Part shown: positions 1 to 8,731 of the stretch, piece by piece
Layout of the letters: every line of letters begins with the position of its first letter
How positions within the stretch are numbered: position 1 is the stretch's first letter
NCBI GenBank assembly: GCA_903839845.1
Contig: CAIMEA010000006.1
Span: 1 to 64,000 of the forward strand
Reading direction: 5' to 3'
From: an uncultured Hyphomicrobiales bacterium
GTDB taxonomy: Bacteria; Pseudomonadota; Alphaproteobacteria; Rhizobiales; Xanthobacteraceae
DNA: 64,000 nt
Notes under the pieces: model-generated
Told to the model about the DNA's origin: nothing
The model's database searches: none
The model's input: the letters and a program-made list of their open reading frames with translations, nothing else
Position numbers and translations under genes: made by a program

Positions 1-2490
1 GGCAGCGAGAAATCGGCATTGCGGGCGAAATCGCCGGGGAGGAATTCGGCGGTGTTGACGATCATCCGCGTGTTGCCCGGCTTGATGGCGCCCAGCACCT
101 TTTTCGAGCCGACCACAACGATGTCGCCGCCGAGCACCAGATCGGCGCCGCCGGCCGCGACGCGGATGGCGTGAATGTCGTCCGACGAATTGGCGATGCG
201 GATGTGGCTGTAAACCGCGCCACCCTTCTGGGCGAGGCCGGCCATATCGATGATGCCGACGCCCTTGCCTTCCAGATGCGCGGCCATGCCGACGATGGCG
301 CCGATGGTGACGATGCCGGTGCCGCCAATGCCGGTGACGATGATGCCGTAGGGATGGTTGATCAGCGGCACGTTCGGCGCCGGCAGCGCCGGCCAGCCGG
401 CCGGCTCGGCGATGCCTTCGCCCTTTTTCAATTTGGCGCCATGCACGGTGACGAAGGACGGGCAGAAGCCCTTCACGCAGGAATAGTCCTTGTTGCAGCT
501 CGATTGATCGATGGCGCGCTTGCGGCCCCATTCGGTCGCCAGCGGTTGCACCGAGACGCAATTCGATTTGACGCCGCAGTCGCCGCAGCCTTCGCAGACC
601 AGATCGTTGATGACGACCCGCTTGTCCGGATCGGGGAAGGTGCCGCGCTTGCGACGGCGGCGCTTCTCGGCGGCGCAGGTCTGGTCATAAATAAGAATGC
701 TGACGCCGGACACAGTCGCCAATTCGCGCTGCAACGCGTCGAGATCGTCGCGGTGATGTATGGTCAGGCCTTTCGGCCATTCGACGTCGTTCGGATATTT
801 ATCCGGCTCGTCGGTGACAACGATGATGCGTTTGGCGCCTTCGGCCGCCACCTGCGCCGCGATCTGCGGCACGGTGAGCCCGCCATCATTGGCCTGGCCG
901 CCGGTCATCGCCACCGCGTCGTTGAACAAAATCTTGTAGGTCATGGTCACGCCGGAGGCGATGGCGGCGCGAATGGCGAGATAGCCGGAGTGATTGTAGG
1001 TGCCGTCGCCGAGATTCTGGAAAACATGCTCGCGCTTGGAGAACGGAGCTTCGCCGATCCAGTTGGCGCCCTCGCCGCCCATTTGCGTGAAGCCGAGCGT
1101 CTTGCGGTCCATCCACTGCGACATGAAATGGCAACCGATGCCGGCATAGGCGCGGCTGCCTTCCGGCACGCGCGTCGACGTGTTGTGCGGACAGCCGGAG
1201 CAGAAATACGGAATGCGCACGGCGACGTCGGCGGTTTCGTTCAATTTGTGCTGCGCCGATTTCAGCCGCGCGATGCTGGCCGCCATTTCGTCATTGGCAC
1301 CCAACTTGAGAATGCGCTCGCCGATGGCAATCGCAATGTCATTGGCATCGAGCGCGCCCTTGACCGGGAACAGCCAGTTGCCGTTCTCGTCCTTCTTGCC
1401 GATGCAGACCGGCTGGTTGGGCGTGCCGTAGAGTTCCTCGCGCACCTGCACTTCGATCAGCGAGCGCTTTTCCTCAACCACGATGATGAGGTCGAGACCG
1501 GCGGCGAAGTCCAGCAATTCCTCGCGCGGGATCGGCCAGACGCAGCCGACCTTGAAAAGACGCACACCGATATCGTTACACTTGATCTCGTCGAGGCCGA
1601 GTTCGTCGAAGGCCTGGCGCACGTCGAGATAGGCCTTGCCGGTCGTGATAATGCCGATCCTGGGAGCACGGCCGCCGGACATGATCGTCTTGTTGATCTT
1701 GTTCGCGCGCACGAAGGCCAGCATGGCGTCGCGTTTGTATTCGTGCAGGCGCGCTTCCTGGCCGAGAATGGTGTCGACCAGCCGCACATTGAGCCCGCCT
1801 TCGGGCATCGCGAAGTCGGTCGGGATGACGATGTTGAGCCGGTCGAGCGCGCCATCGACGACGCCGGTCGACTCCACCGTCTCATGCATGCATTTGAGCG
1901 CGGTCCAGGTACCGGTGTAGCGCGACATCGCCCAGCCGAGCAGCGCGTAATCGACAATCTCCTGCACGCCGGCCGGATTGAGGATCGGCATCATCACATC
2001 GACGAAATGGAATTCGGACTGGTGCGCGGTGGTCGAGGATTCGGCGGTGTGGTCGTCGCCCATCAGGGCCAGCACGCCGCCATGCTTCGAGGTGCCGGCG
2101 AGATTGGCGTGGCGGAACACGTCGCCGGAGCGGTCGACGCCCGGGCCTTTGCCATACCAGAGGCCGAAGACGCCATCAAACTTGCCCTCGCCGCGCAGTT
2201 CGGCCTGCTGCGCACCCCAGACGGCGGTGGCGGCGAGTTCCTCGTTCAGCCCGGGCAAGAATGTGACGTCGGCGGCCGTCAGTTCGCGCCCCGCGCGCAT
2301 GAACTGCTGGTCCAAACCGCCCAAAGGCGACCCGCGATAACCGGTGAGATAGCCGCCCGTGTTCAGGCCGGCGCGGCGGTCGCGCTCTTTCTGCATCAGA
2401 ACGGCGCGGATCAGGGCCTGATAGCCGGTCACCAGAACGTGCGACTGGTTGAGGTCGTATTTGTCGTCGAGACTGACCGGTTTGAGCGTC
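1..2490 (-). CDS. Indolepyruvate:ferredoxin oxidoreductase, fused alpha/gamma type (3'-truncated by window edge)
   Basis: Reading leftward from ATG 2490 an open frame of 830 codons runs off the window. The start MTLKPVSLDDKYDLNQSH, then TGYRGSPLGGLD and YGKGPGVDRSGDVFRHANLAG, are typical of the large one-chain indolepyruvate ferredoxin oxidoreductases (about 1150 residues), which oxidatively decarboxylate aryl-pyruvates to aryl-acetyl-CoA with ferredoxin as acceptor. Further on come the TPP-domain stretch NDAVAMTGGQAND, a ferredoxin-like cysteine cluster CEGCGDCGVKSNC, and the start of the gamma domain (VTGIGGTGIVTIGA) around residue 715-720. The last roughly 300 residues lie outside the window. 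It is transcribed away from the MFS gene. Family assignment is firm; the exact keto acid is inferred. Confidence 0.93.
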
Positions 2491-2808
2491 ATCAGAGGGC
2501 CCTTCGGGTGGCCTTTGGCCAATGCGGCATTGTCGAAAAAAGACCATCGGACCGGCGCCGATGTCTCTCTCATATAGGCTGTACGGCCATTACGCAAAGC
2601 GTCGAAAATCGAAATAAAAGCTTACACTGGAGAGCCTTGCGGTCAATTTCGTTTCCGGCGCGGTGAGGAGAAGGAAGTTTCAGCCAGACCGCTTGGGGCG
2701 CATTTTGGCGCAATGCAGCAAACGTCCCGAGCAACGCAGCCTCACGCTGCCCCCGCTGGTCAAAACGTAGGCACTCTGCAATAGGATCCTCCGCCGGGGC
2801 CTTAGTCA
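2491..2808. other. Intergenic region between divergent genes
   Basis: This 318-base gap separates the leftward oxidoreductase from the rightward MFS gene and must hold both promoters. A leftward 85-codon frame (2570-2827) spans most of it and overlaps the MFS start. It shows no recognisable motif and is not called. A TATATG hexamer on the minus strand near 2572-2577 could be a -10 element for the oxidoreductase, but no well-spaced -35 was seen. No repeat or RNA gene is evident. Confidence 0.4.
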
Positions 2809-4032
2809 ATGTTGCAATCGCCGTCATCGTCCGTCGAAACCAGGGCGTCGTGGGTCGTCGCCGGCGCAGCGTTGGGCGCGCTGATGCTGTCGTCCGGGGC
2901 CGTCTGGATCGCCGCCGTCGCGCTCAAGGATATCGCGGCGGAAGTCGATGGCGTGCGCTCGATTCCGGCGCTGGCCAGCGCCCTCGCCTGGTTCGGTTCC
3001 GGCATTGGCGGCATCGTGATGGGCCGGATCGCCGATCGTATCGGTACGCGATGGACCGTTGCCTTCGGCGCAGTGATGATCGCGATCGGGCTGGCGCTGT
3101 CGAGCCGCGGACCGTCCTGGCCGCTGTGGATCGGCCACGGCCTGTTCATTGGCCTGATCGGTTTCGCCGGCATCAACGCGCCGCTTTACGTTTACGTCAG
3201 CCGCTGGTTCGACAGACGCCGCGGCTCGGCGTTGGCGTTGATCTCGAGCGGCACTTATCTCGCCGGCGCGCTGTGGCCGCCGGTGTTCGAACGCGCCATC
3301 GCCGCGCTTGGCTGGCGCGAGACCATGCTGTGGTATGCCTTGCTCGAAGGCGCGGTCGTTGTGTCGATCGCGCTGATCTTTTTCAGCCACCCGCCGGAAG
3401 TGATCCATCCTGCCCCGGCGCCGGTCGCCGGCAGCGCGCCGGCGCGCGTCCTCGGTCTGCCGCCGAATCTCGTATTCGCTTCGATGTGCGTGGCGGCGAT
3501 CATGTGCTGCATTCCGATGGCGATGCCGCAAGGCCACCTGGTCGCCTTCTGCAGCGACCTCGGCATCAGCCGCTCGGTCGGCGCGGTGATGCTGTCGGTA
3601 CTGCTCGGCACTGCCTTTCTCAGCCGGCAAATCTGGGGCGCGGTGTCCGACCGCATCGGCGGACTGACCACTGTGCTGGTCGGCTCGCTGTGGCAATGCG
3701 CGGCGATGATCGCCTTCCTGCTGACGCAGAGCGAGGTCGGCCTGTTCACGGTGTCGGCCGTTCTCGGCCTGGGCTTTTCCGGCATCATTCCGGCCTATGT
3801 GCTGGCGTTGCGCGAAATGTTTCCGGCGTCGCAGGCGTCGTGGCGCATTCCGACCCTGTTGATGTTCACCGCGCTCGGCATGGCGTCGGGCGGCTGGCTG
3901 GCCGGACTTTTGTACGATCACTTCGGCTATTATGCGCCAGCCTTCGCCGTCGGCGTCGGCGCCAATCTCATCAACCTGACGATTGTCGGCACGCTGGTGG
4001 CGCGCCGGCACTGGCGCGCGAATTACGTATGA
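2809..4032 (+). CDS. MFS transporter, monocarboxylate/oxalate-formate-like
   Basis: A 407-residue inner-membrane protein with about twelve hydrophobic segments. The loop after the second helix reads GRIADRIGTRW, the MFS DRxGxR-like signature, and its counterpart in the second half is WGAVSDRIGG. The length is normal for a 12-TM major facilitator. The N-terminal half, with the SRWFDRRRGSALAL stretch, resembles MFS members that carry small organic acids. The Bug/TctC receptor gene follows after 97 bases on the same strand. The substrate cannot be read from sequence. Confidence 0.85.
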   Translation: MLQSPSSSVETRASWVVAGAALGALMLSSGAVWIAAVALKDIAAEVDGVRSIPALASALAWFGSGIGGIVMGRIADRIGTRWTVAFGAVMIAIGLALSSRGPSWPLWIGHGLFIGLIGFAGINAPLYVYVSRWFDRRRGSALALISSGTYLAGALWPPVFERAIAALGWRETMLWYALLEGAVVVSIALIFFSHPPEVIHPAPAPVAGSAPARVLGLPPNLVFASMCVAAIMCCIPMAMPQGHLVAFCSDLGISRSVGAVMLSVLLGTAFLSRQIWGAVSDRIGGLTTVLVGSLWQCAAMIAFLLTQSEVGLFTVSAVLGLGFSGIIPAYVLALREMFPASQASWRIPTLLMFTALGMASGGWLAGLLYDHFGYYAPAFAVGVGANLINLTIVGTLVARRHWRANYV

Positions 4033-4128
4033 TTGCGTAGCGTCGGCCTCTGGTGAAGCATCTCGAACCATGAAATTATTTGCCCCAACAGGACGCCCCC
4101 CGGGGCGTGCCAAAAACGGGGAAACGCC

Positions 4129-5109
4129 ATGACCATCAATCGCCGCACACTTGTCGCCGGAAGTATTGCCGCCGGCGCCGCGATGACCGCATCTTCCGTC
4201 TTCGCGCAAGGTTACCCTGCGCATACAATCCGTCTCGTCGTGCCTTATCCGCCGGGCGGCGGCACCGACTTCTTCGCACGCCTCGTGGCGACCGAAATGG
4301 GCAATAGTCTTGGCCAGACCTTGGTCGTCGAAAACCGCGCTGGCGCGGGCACATTGATCGGCGCCGAAGCCGTCGCGCGCGCGCAGCCTGACGGCTATAC
4401 GTTCCTGCTCGGCGACACATCGACCTATGCGTCGAACCGCAGCCTTTACGCCAAACTGCCCTACGATGCCGACAAGGACTTCGCACCGATCACCTTGACC
4501 GGGCGCTTCGCCATCGTGCTTTTGGTCAATACCGACAAGCTCAAAGTCAATTCGGTGAAGGAATTGATCGAGGCGGCGAAGAAATCGCCGGGCGCCATCG
4601 ACTATGCCTCAGCCGGCGTCGGCAGTCCGTTCCATCTCGCCGGCGAACTGTTCGCGCAAGCGAGCGGCGTCAAGATCACACATGTGCCATACAAGGGCGC
4701 GGCGCCGGCGATCCAGGATCTCGTCTCCGGCCAGATCGGCATGATGTTCGTCGACTTCGCCACTGCGCGCGGCCAACTGGCGATGAAACAGATCAAGGCC
4801 ATCGCGGTTGCCTCGCCCGGCGCATTCGCCGGCCTGCCCGGCGTGCCGCCGGTTTCGGCCGACGTTCCTGGATTCGAGGCCTGGGCCTGGCAGGGTTTCG
4901 CCGCGCCGGCGGCGACGCCGAAAGATGCGATCGAAAAGCTCAACGCCGCTTACGTCAAGGCCGTCAACAATGCCGAGATCAAGCAGAAACTGATCGGCGC
5001 CGGCATCGACCCGTTGCAGAGTTCGCCCGCCGACATGGCCGCCTACATCAAGAGCGAAGCGGCCAAGTGGGAAAAGGTGATCAAGACGGCGGGGATTAAA
5101 TTGGATTGA
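4129..5109 (+). CDS. Tripartite tricarboxylate transporter receptor (Bug/TctC family)
   Basis: This 326-residue periplasmic binding protein starts MTINRRTLVAGSIAAGAAM and has a signal peptide ending near FAQ. The double arginine might allow Tat export. The mature part has the Bug hallmarks: IRLVVPYPPGGGTDFFAR near the N-terminus, then VVENRAGAGTLIGAEAVA, a YKGAAPAIQDLVSGQIGMMF block and a C-terminal amphipathic helix. Bug proteins bind carboxylates, amides and aromatic acids and often have no permease beside them. Here too no TctA or TctB is adjacent. The preceding MFS gene is on the same strand, but the 97-base gap leaves co-transcription open. Confidence 0.92.
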   Translation: MTINRRTLVAGSIAAGAAMTASSVFAQGYPAHTIRLVVPYPPGGGTDFFARLVATEMGNSLGQTLVVENRAGAGTLIGAEAVARAQPDGYTFLLGDTSTYASNRSLYAKLPYDADKDFAPITLTGRFAIVLLVNTDKLKVNSVKELIEAAKKSPGAIDYASAGVGSPFHLAGELFAQASGVKITHVPYKGAAPAIQDLVSGQIGMMFVDFATARGQLAMKQIKAIAVASPGAFAGLPGVPPVSADVPGFEAWAWQGFAAPAATPKDAIEKLNAAYVKAVNNAEIKQKLIGAGIDPLQSSPADMAAYIKSEAAKWEKVIKTAGIKLD

Positions 5110-5113
5110 TCTG

Positions 5114-5200
5114 CTTGTAGGGTGGCACTGAGCGGAGCGAAGCCCACCAACTTGCTAACGGTGGGCACGGCGCAAGCGCGCCTTTGCCCACCCTACAAGG
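5114..5200. repeat. Palindromic intergenic element
   Basis: The ends are inverted repeats: CTTGTAGGGTGG at the left and CCACCCTACAAGG at the right. Inside is a second hairpin, GGTGGGCA...TGCCCACC, around a GC-rich loop. It fills the gap between the convergent Bug receptor and TRAP receptor genes, so the folded RNA could act as a bidirectional terminator. Elements of this look recur in Hyphomicrobiales genomes (recollection, not checked). Confidence 0.65.
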
Positions 5201-5202
5201 TG

Positions 5203-6138
5203 TCAGGCTTTCGGCACCATCTTGAACATCGCCTCGCCGTACATGCCGCGCGCCTCGCCGAGCAGCGGCTGCACGGCGGCGACGAAGGCGTCGTGTTCGG
5301 CGGGCGTCAATTCGACGATCTCGCAACCCGCGGCTTCGATCGCCTGGCGCGACTGCGTATTCTCCTCGACCGCGAGCTGACGCTGGAACCCGACCGCCTC
5401 GGTGACCGCCTCGCGCATGGCCTGCTGCAGGTCCGCCGGCCAGGCGTCGAATGAGGCGCGGTGCAGGAAGATCGGCCGCGAAATATAAAAGTGCGATGTC
5501 AGCGTGTGGTACTTGTGAAAGTTATGCACGCCATAGGTGACCGTATTGGCGAGCGGATTTTCCTGCGCGTCCAAAGTGCCGGCCACCACCATTTTGATCG
5601 CTTCGGTAAGATCCATGCGCATCGCCTGCGCGCCGAGCAGTTCAAACGTGCGGCGCTGGATTTCGCTCGGCAGCACGCGGATTTTCATGCCCTTCATGTC
5701 TGCCGGCACATGGATCGGCCGCAGCTTGTTGGAGATGTGGCGAAAGCCATTCTCGAACCAGCCGAGAATGCGATAGCCAACGCGGTCCTCGACCTTTTGC
5801 GCGAGGAAGCGGCCGAGTTCGCCGTCCATCGCGCCGCGCGCCTGCGCGTTATTGACGAACAAAAACGGCAAGTCGACGAAGCCGAGTTCCGGCACGCGGT
5901 CGGTCAGATAGCTCGACGATTGATAGCCGAGCGTGATCTCGCCGCTTTCAACGAGCGTCAGAATGTCCTCGGCCTTGTGGCCGTGATCCATGATGTTCCA
6001 GATGTAATCGACCGCGATGCGGTCGCCGAACCGCGTTTCCAGCGTATTGCCGATCAGCTTGAGCGATTTGCTGAAGCCGGTATTGGCCGGGCCGTAGCCG
6101 GCCATGGTGATTTTGATCGGCGTCGACTGAACCGGCAT
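5203..6138 (-). CDS. TRAP transporter solute receptor, DctP-type, without signal peptide
   Basis: A 311-residue DctP-family protein. Landmarks are KAEDILTLVESGEITLGYQ, VPELGFVDLPFLF, the conserved helix arginine region KGMKIRVLPSEIQRRTFELLGA, and DAQENPLANTVTYGVHNFHKYHTLTSH cut into its usual blocks. Unusually, it begins MPVQSTPIKITMAGYGPANT, directly at the first strand of the mature fold, with no export signal. An in-frame TGA sits two codons before the ATG, so the reading frame cannot be extended, and AGGA lies about 9 bases upstream. It closes the SDR, acyl-CoA dehydrogenase, receptor gene row. DctQM genes lie further upstream on the same strand. Confidence 0.88.
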   Translation of the reverse strand: MPVQSTPIKITMAGYGPANTGFSKSLKLIGNTLETRFGDRIAVDYIWNIMDHGHKAEDILTLVESGEITLGYQSSSYLTDRVPELGFVDLPFLFVNNAQARGAMDGELGRFLAQKVEDRVGYRILGWFENGFRHISNKLRPIHVPADMKGMKIRVLPSEIQRRTFELLGAQAMRMDLTEAIKMVVAGTLDAQENPLANTVTYGVHNFHKYHTLTSHFYISRPIFLHRASFDAWPADLQQAMREAVTEAVGFQRQLAVEENTQSRQAIEAAGCEIVELTPAEHDAFVAAVQPLLGEARGMYGEAMFKMVPKA

Positions 6139-6213
6139 TTTTCATGTCCTGAAAGCGCCGATGGCCGACGCGCCGGACATTAGCCACGCTTTGCTCAGAA
6201 GTGAAAGAGCAGA

Positions 6214-7437
6214 CTAAGGGGCGTTTCTTCGCCCCTCGCCCGGCCCCCATTGCCAAAAATCGCGGCCCTCGTTGCGCATGAATTTCGCCAGCACCATCAT
6301 GTGCACTTCGGACGCGCCATCGACCAGCTTGGCCGAGCGGGCATAGCGATAGATCCACTCGACCACCGTGTCCTTGGAATAGCCGCGCGCGCCCTGCAAC
6401 TGGATCGCCATGTCAGCGGCGCGATGCAGCGTTTCGGCGACATGGACCTTGGCCATCGACACCTCTTTACGTGCACGCCCGCCCTGATCGAGCATCCAGG
6501 CGGCGTGCATGGTCAGCAGCCGGCCGATCTGGATCTGCTGGCCGATCTCGCCGAGTTTCATCTGCACGCTTTCGCGGTCGGCGAGCTTGATGCCGAAGCC
6601 TTCACGCTCGGCCACATAATCCTGCGCGATCTCGACGCAGCGTTTGGCAAAGCCGGTCCAGCGCATGCAATGCGTCAGCCGCGCCGGCCCGAGCCGTACC
6701 TGCATCAGGCGCAAGCCTTCGCCCTCGCCCATCAATATGTTTTCTTCCGGGATTTCGAGGCCGTCGAACTCCAGTTCGCAATGGCCGCCATGCTCTTCCG
6801 GGCCCATGATCGGAATGCGGCGCACGATGCGCCAGCCCGGCTGGTCCTTGTGAAAGAGAAACGCGGTGAGGCCCTTGCGCTTGTCGTCGCTTGTGCGCGC
6901 CATCAAGATGAAATGCGCGGCGCCGTCGGCGCCGGTGATGAACCATTTGCGGCCGGTGATGACGTATTTGTCGCCGCGCTTTTCGGCGCGGGTGCGGATC
7001 ATGGTCGGGTCGGAGCCGCCGCCGGGCGACGGCTCGGTCATGGCGAAAGCCGAACGCACTTTGCCGGCAACAAGCGGCGCCAGCCACTTTTCCTTCTGCG
7101 CCTGCGTGCCGGCTAGCCGCAGCATGTTCATGTTGCCGTCGTCCGGCGCCATGCAGTGGATCGCCAGCGGCCCGAAGATCGAACGCGCTGCTTCCTCATA
7201 GACCGCGGCCCAGGCGACCATCGGCAATTCCATGCCGCCGAACTCCTTCGGCGCTTGCGGCGCCCACAGGCCGGCGGCGCGCGCCTTGACGCGCACCGGC
7301 TCGAGCAAGTGGTGCGGGATATTTTCGTTGTCGGCGAAATTGGCCGGGTCTTTTTCCAGCGGCAGAACATGTTCGTCGATGAAGGCGCGAACTTTAAGGC
7401 GCAGCGCTTCGATTTCGGGGGGGAGTGAGAAGTCCAT
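6214..7437 (-). CDS. Acyl-CoA dehydrogenase family protein
   Basis: A 407-residue flavoprotein of usual length. The N-terminal helical domain starts MDFSLPPEIEALRLKVRAF. The middle beta domain has FAMTEPSPGGGSDP and YVITGRKWFITGADGAAHF, the FAD/substrate-facing signatures. The C-terminal helical domain ends with LQGARGYSKDTVVEWIYR and ASEVHMMVLAKFM. Members oxidise acyl-CoA thioesters to enoyl-CoA, passing electrons to ETF. The gene is 43 bases downstream of the SDR gene and 75 upstream of the TRAP receptor, suggesting uptake and beta-oxidation-like breakdown of an imported acid (inference). The substrate is not readable. Confidence 0.93.
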   Translation of the reverse strand: MDFSLPPEIEALRLKVRAFIDEHVLPLEKDPANFADNENIPHHLLEPVRVKARAAGLWAPQAPKEFGGMELPMVAWAAVYEEAARSIFGPLAIHCMAPDDGNMNMLRLAGTQAQKEKWLAPLVAGKVRSAFAMTEPSPGGGSDPTMIRTRAEKRGDKYVITGRKWFITGADGAAHFILMARTSDDKRKGLTAFLFHKDQPGWRIVRRIPIMGPEEHGGHCELEFDGLEIPEENILMGEGEGLRLMQVRLGPARLTHCMRWTGFAKRCVEIAQDYVAEREGFGIKLADRESVQMKLGEIGQQIQIGRLLTMHAAWMLDQGGRARKEVSMAKVHVAETLHRAADMAIQLQGARGYSKDTVVEWIYRYARSAKLVDGASEVHMMVLAKFMRNEGRDFWQWGPGEGRRNAP

Positions 7438-7480
7438 GATGTTCCCTCATTGGCCCGCTGTAGCGCGGGCATCAACGACC

Positions 7481-8257
7481 TTAAGCGATCTTCACCACCT
7501 GCCCGCCATCGACGACGATGGTGGCGCCGGCCATGTAGGCGCCCGCGTCCGACACCAGCAACAACAGCGCACCGTCGAGATCGCCTTCATTGCCGAAGCG
7601 GCCCATCGGGATGTCGCGCTTCAAGGCCGAACCTGCCTCGCTTTCGAGATAGGTGTCATTGATCTCGGTCACGAACCAGCCCGGTGCAATGGCGTTGACG
7701 CGAATGCCCTTGAAGGCCAGTTCGACCGACAAGGCCTTGGTGGTCTGCACCACGGCCGCCTTGGCGACCGCATAGGCCGTCGTTCCCTTGGACACGCCGA
7801 AACCGAGCACCGAGGCGATGTTGACGATGGCGCCCGGTTTCTTAGCCGCAATCATGCGGCGCGCGCCTTCCTGCGCCCAATAGAACACCGCGTCGAGATC
7901 GACGCCGAGCACGCGCCGCCATTCCTCCGCCGTCACCTCGGTGGCGCGCACCGACTGCTGCGCCACGCCGGCATTGTTGACCAGAATGGTGACGGTGCCG
8001 AAGGCCTTTTCGGCCGCATCGAAGGCGGCGACCATCGCGGCGCGGTCGGTGACGTCGGCCTCGATGGCCAGCGCCTTGCCGCCTTTGGCTTCGATTTCCT
8101 GTTGCAGGTCGAGCAGCCGGTCGGTGCGCCGCGCCACCAAAGCCACCGCCGCGCCGTTATCGGCGAGCGCACGGGCGAATTGCCGGCCCAGCCCGCTCGA
8201 CGCGCCGGTCACCAGCGCGACGCGGCCGGTGAGATTGAACATATCGGCGGCTTTCAT
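7481..8257 (-). CDS. SDR family oxidoreductase
   Basis: A 258-residue classical short-chain dehydrogenase/reductase. The NAD(P) motif TGASSGLGRQFARAL is at residues 17-31 and NNAGVAQQS is the structural motif. The catalytic serine is in IVNIASVLGFG, the Tyr-x-x-x-Lys pair is in TAYAVAKAAV, and IRVNAIAPGWFVTEI follows. The C-terminus, ATIVVDGGQVV, is complete. It is the first gene of the leftward SDR, acyl-CoA dehydrogenase, TRAP receptor set and likely oxidises a hydroxyacyl intermediate (inference from context). The start follows the family N-terminus. Confidence 0.93.
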   Translation of the reverse strand: MKAADMFNLTGRVALVTGASSGLGRQFARALADNGAAVALVARRTDRLLDLQQEIEAKGGKALAIEADVTDRAAMVAAFDAAEKAFGTVTILVNNAGVAQQSVRATEVTAEEWRRVLGVDLDAVFYWAQEGARRMIAAKKPGAIVNIASVLGFGVSKGTTAYAVAKAAVVQTTKALSVELAFKGIRVNAIAPGWFVTEINDTYLESEAGSALKRDIPMGRFGNEGDLDGALLLLVSDAGAYMAGATIVVDGGQVVKIA

Positions 8258-8332
8258 TCGACGTCCTCTGCGATAGAGCTGTTCGGCGCGGGGGAAACCT
8301 ACATCGGCATTGCGGGATGGACACTATAAAAG

Positions 8333-8731
8333 ATGCTGGCTAGGTTGGCCGGCTTGCGCAAGACGGGGCGGACGAATTGCTTGCATAGAATTTGGCGTGC
8401 GACCATCAACAGCTGGAAAGGCATTCTTGCTGCGGCGCAATCGGATCTGGCCGTTCGCCAGGAGCTTGTACTGCTCGCGCTGTCGATCCCGCTATCGCTG
8501 TTCTTGACCCCGGACTTTCCCAAGCGTCTGGCGCTGGTCGGCTCGCTGGTCTTCGTCATGGTGGTCGAACTGTTAAATACCGCCATCGAGAAACTTTGCG
8601 ACCGCCTCACCGCCGACCAGGACCCCGCCATCGGCCGCGTCAAGGACATGGCGTCGGCCGCCGTCGGCGTATCGCTGCTGCTGGCCGGCGCGATCTGGCT
8701 CTGGATCGTGATCGAGTGGCTTTGGCGCTAA
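8333..8731 (+). CDS. dgkA: Diacylglycerol kinase, prokaryotic membrane type
   Basis: This 132-residue small integral membrane kinase recycles diacylglycerol to phosphatidate using ATP. The family signature is clear: ELLNTAIEKLCDR followed by GRVKDMASAAVGVSLLLAG, with three predicted helices (about residues 45-60, 65-83 and 105-125). The glutamate of ELLNTAIE and the KDMASAAV block form the active site in the homologous E. coli enzyme. The gene lies alone on the plus strand inside an otherwise leftward TRAP locus. Its TAA stop (8729-8731) overlaps the TAG of the convergent dctM. Confidence 0.93.
   Translation: MLARLAGLRKTGRTNCLHRIWRATINSWKGILAAAQSDLAVRQELVLLALSIPLSLFLTPDFPKRLALVGSLVFVMVVELLNTAIEKLCDRLTADQDPAIGRVKDMASAAVGVSLLLAGAIWLWIVIEWLWR

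Noticed and set aside
171-2666. 831-residue rightward open frame
   Set aside because: It is antisense to the indolepyruvate oxidoreductase, which has clear TPP, ferredoxin and gamma-domain motifs. The frame is His/Arg/Ala/Asp-rich with no domain, typical of a GC shadow.
2570-2827. 85-residue leftward frame in the promoter region of the MFS gene
   Set aside because: Overlaps the MFS start and would cover the whole divergent promoter region; no family feature.
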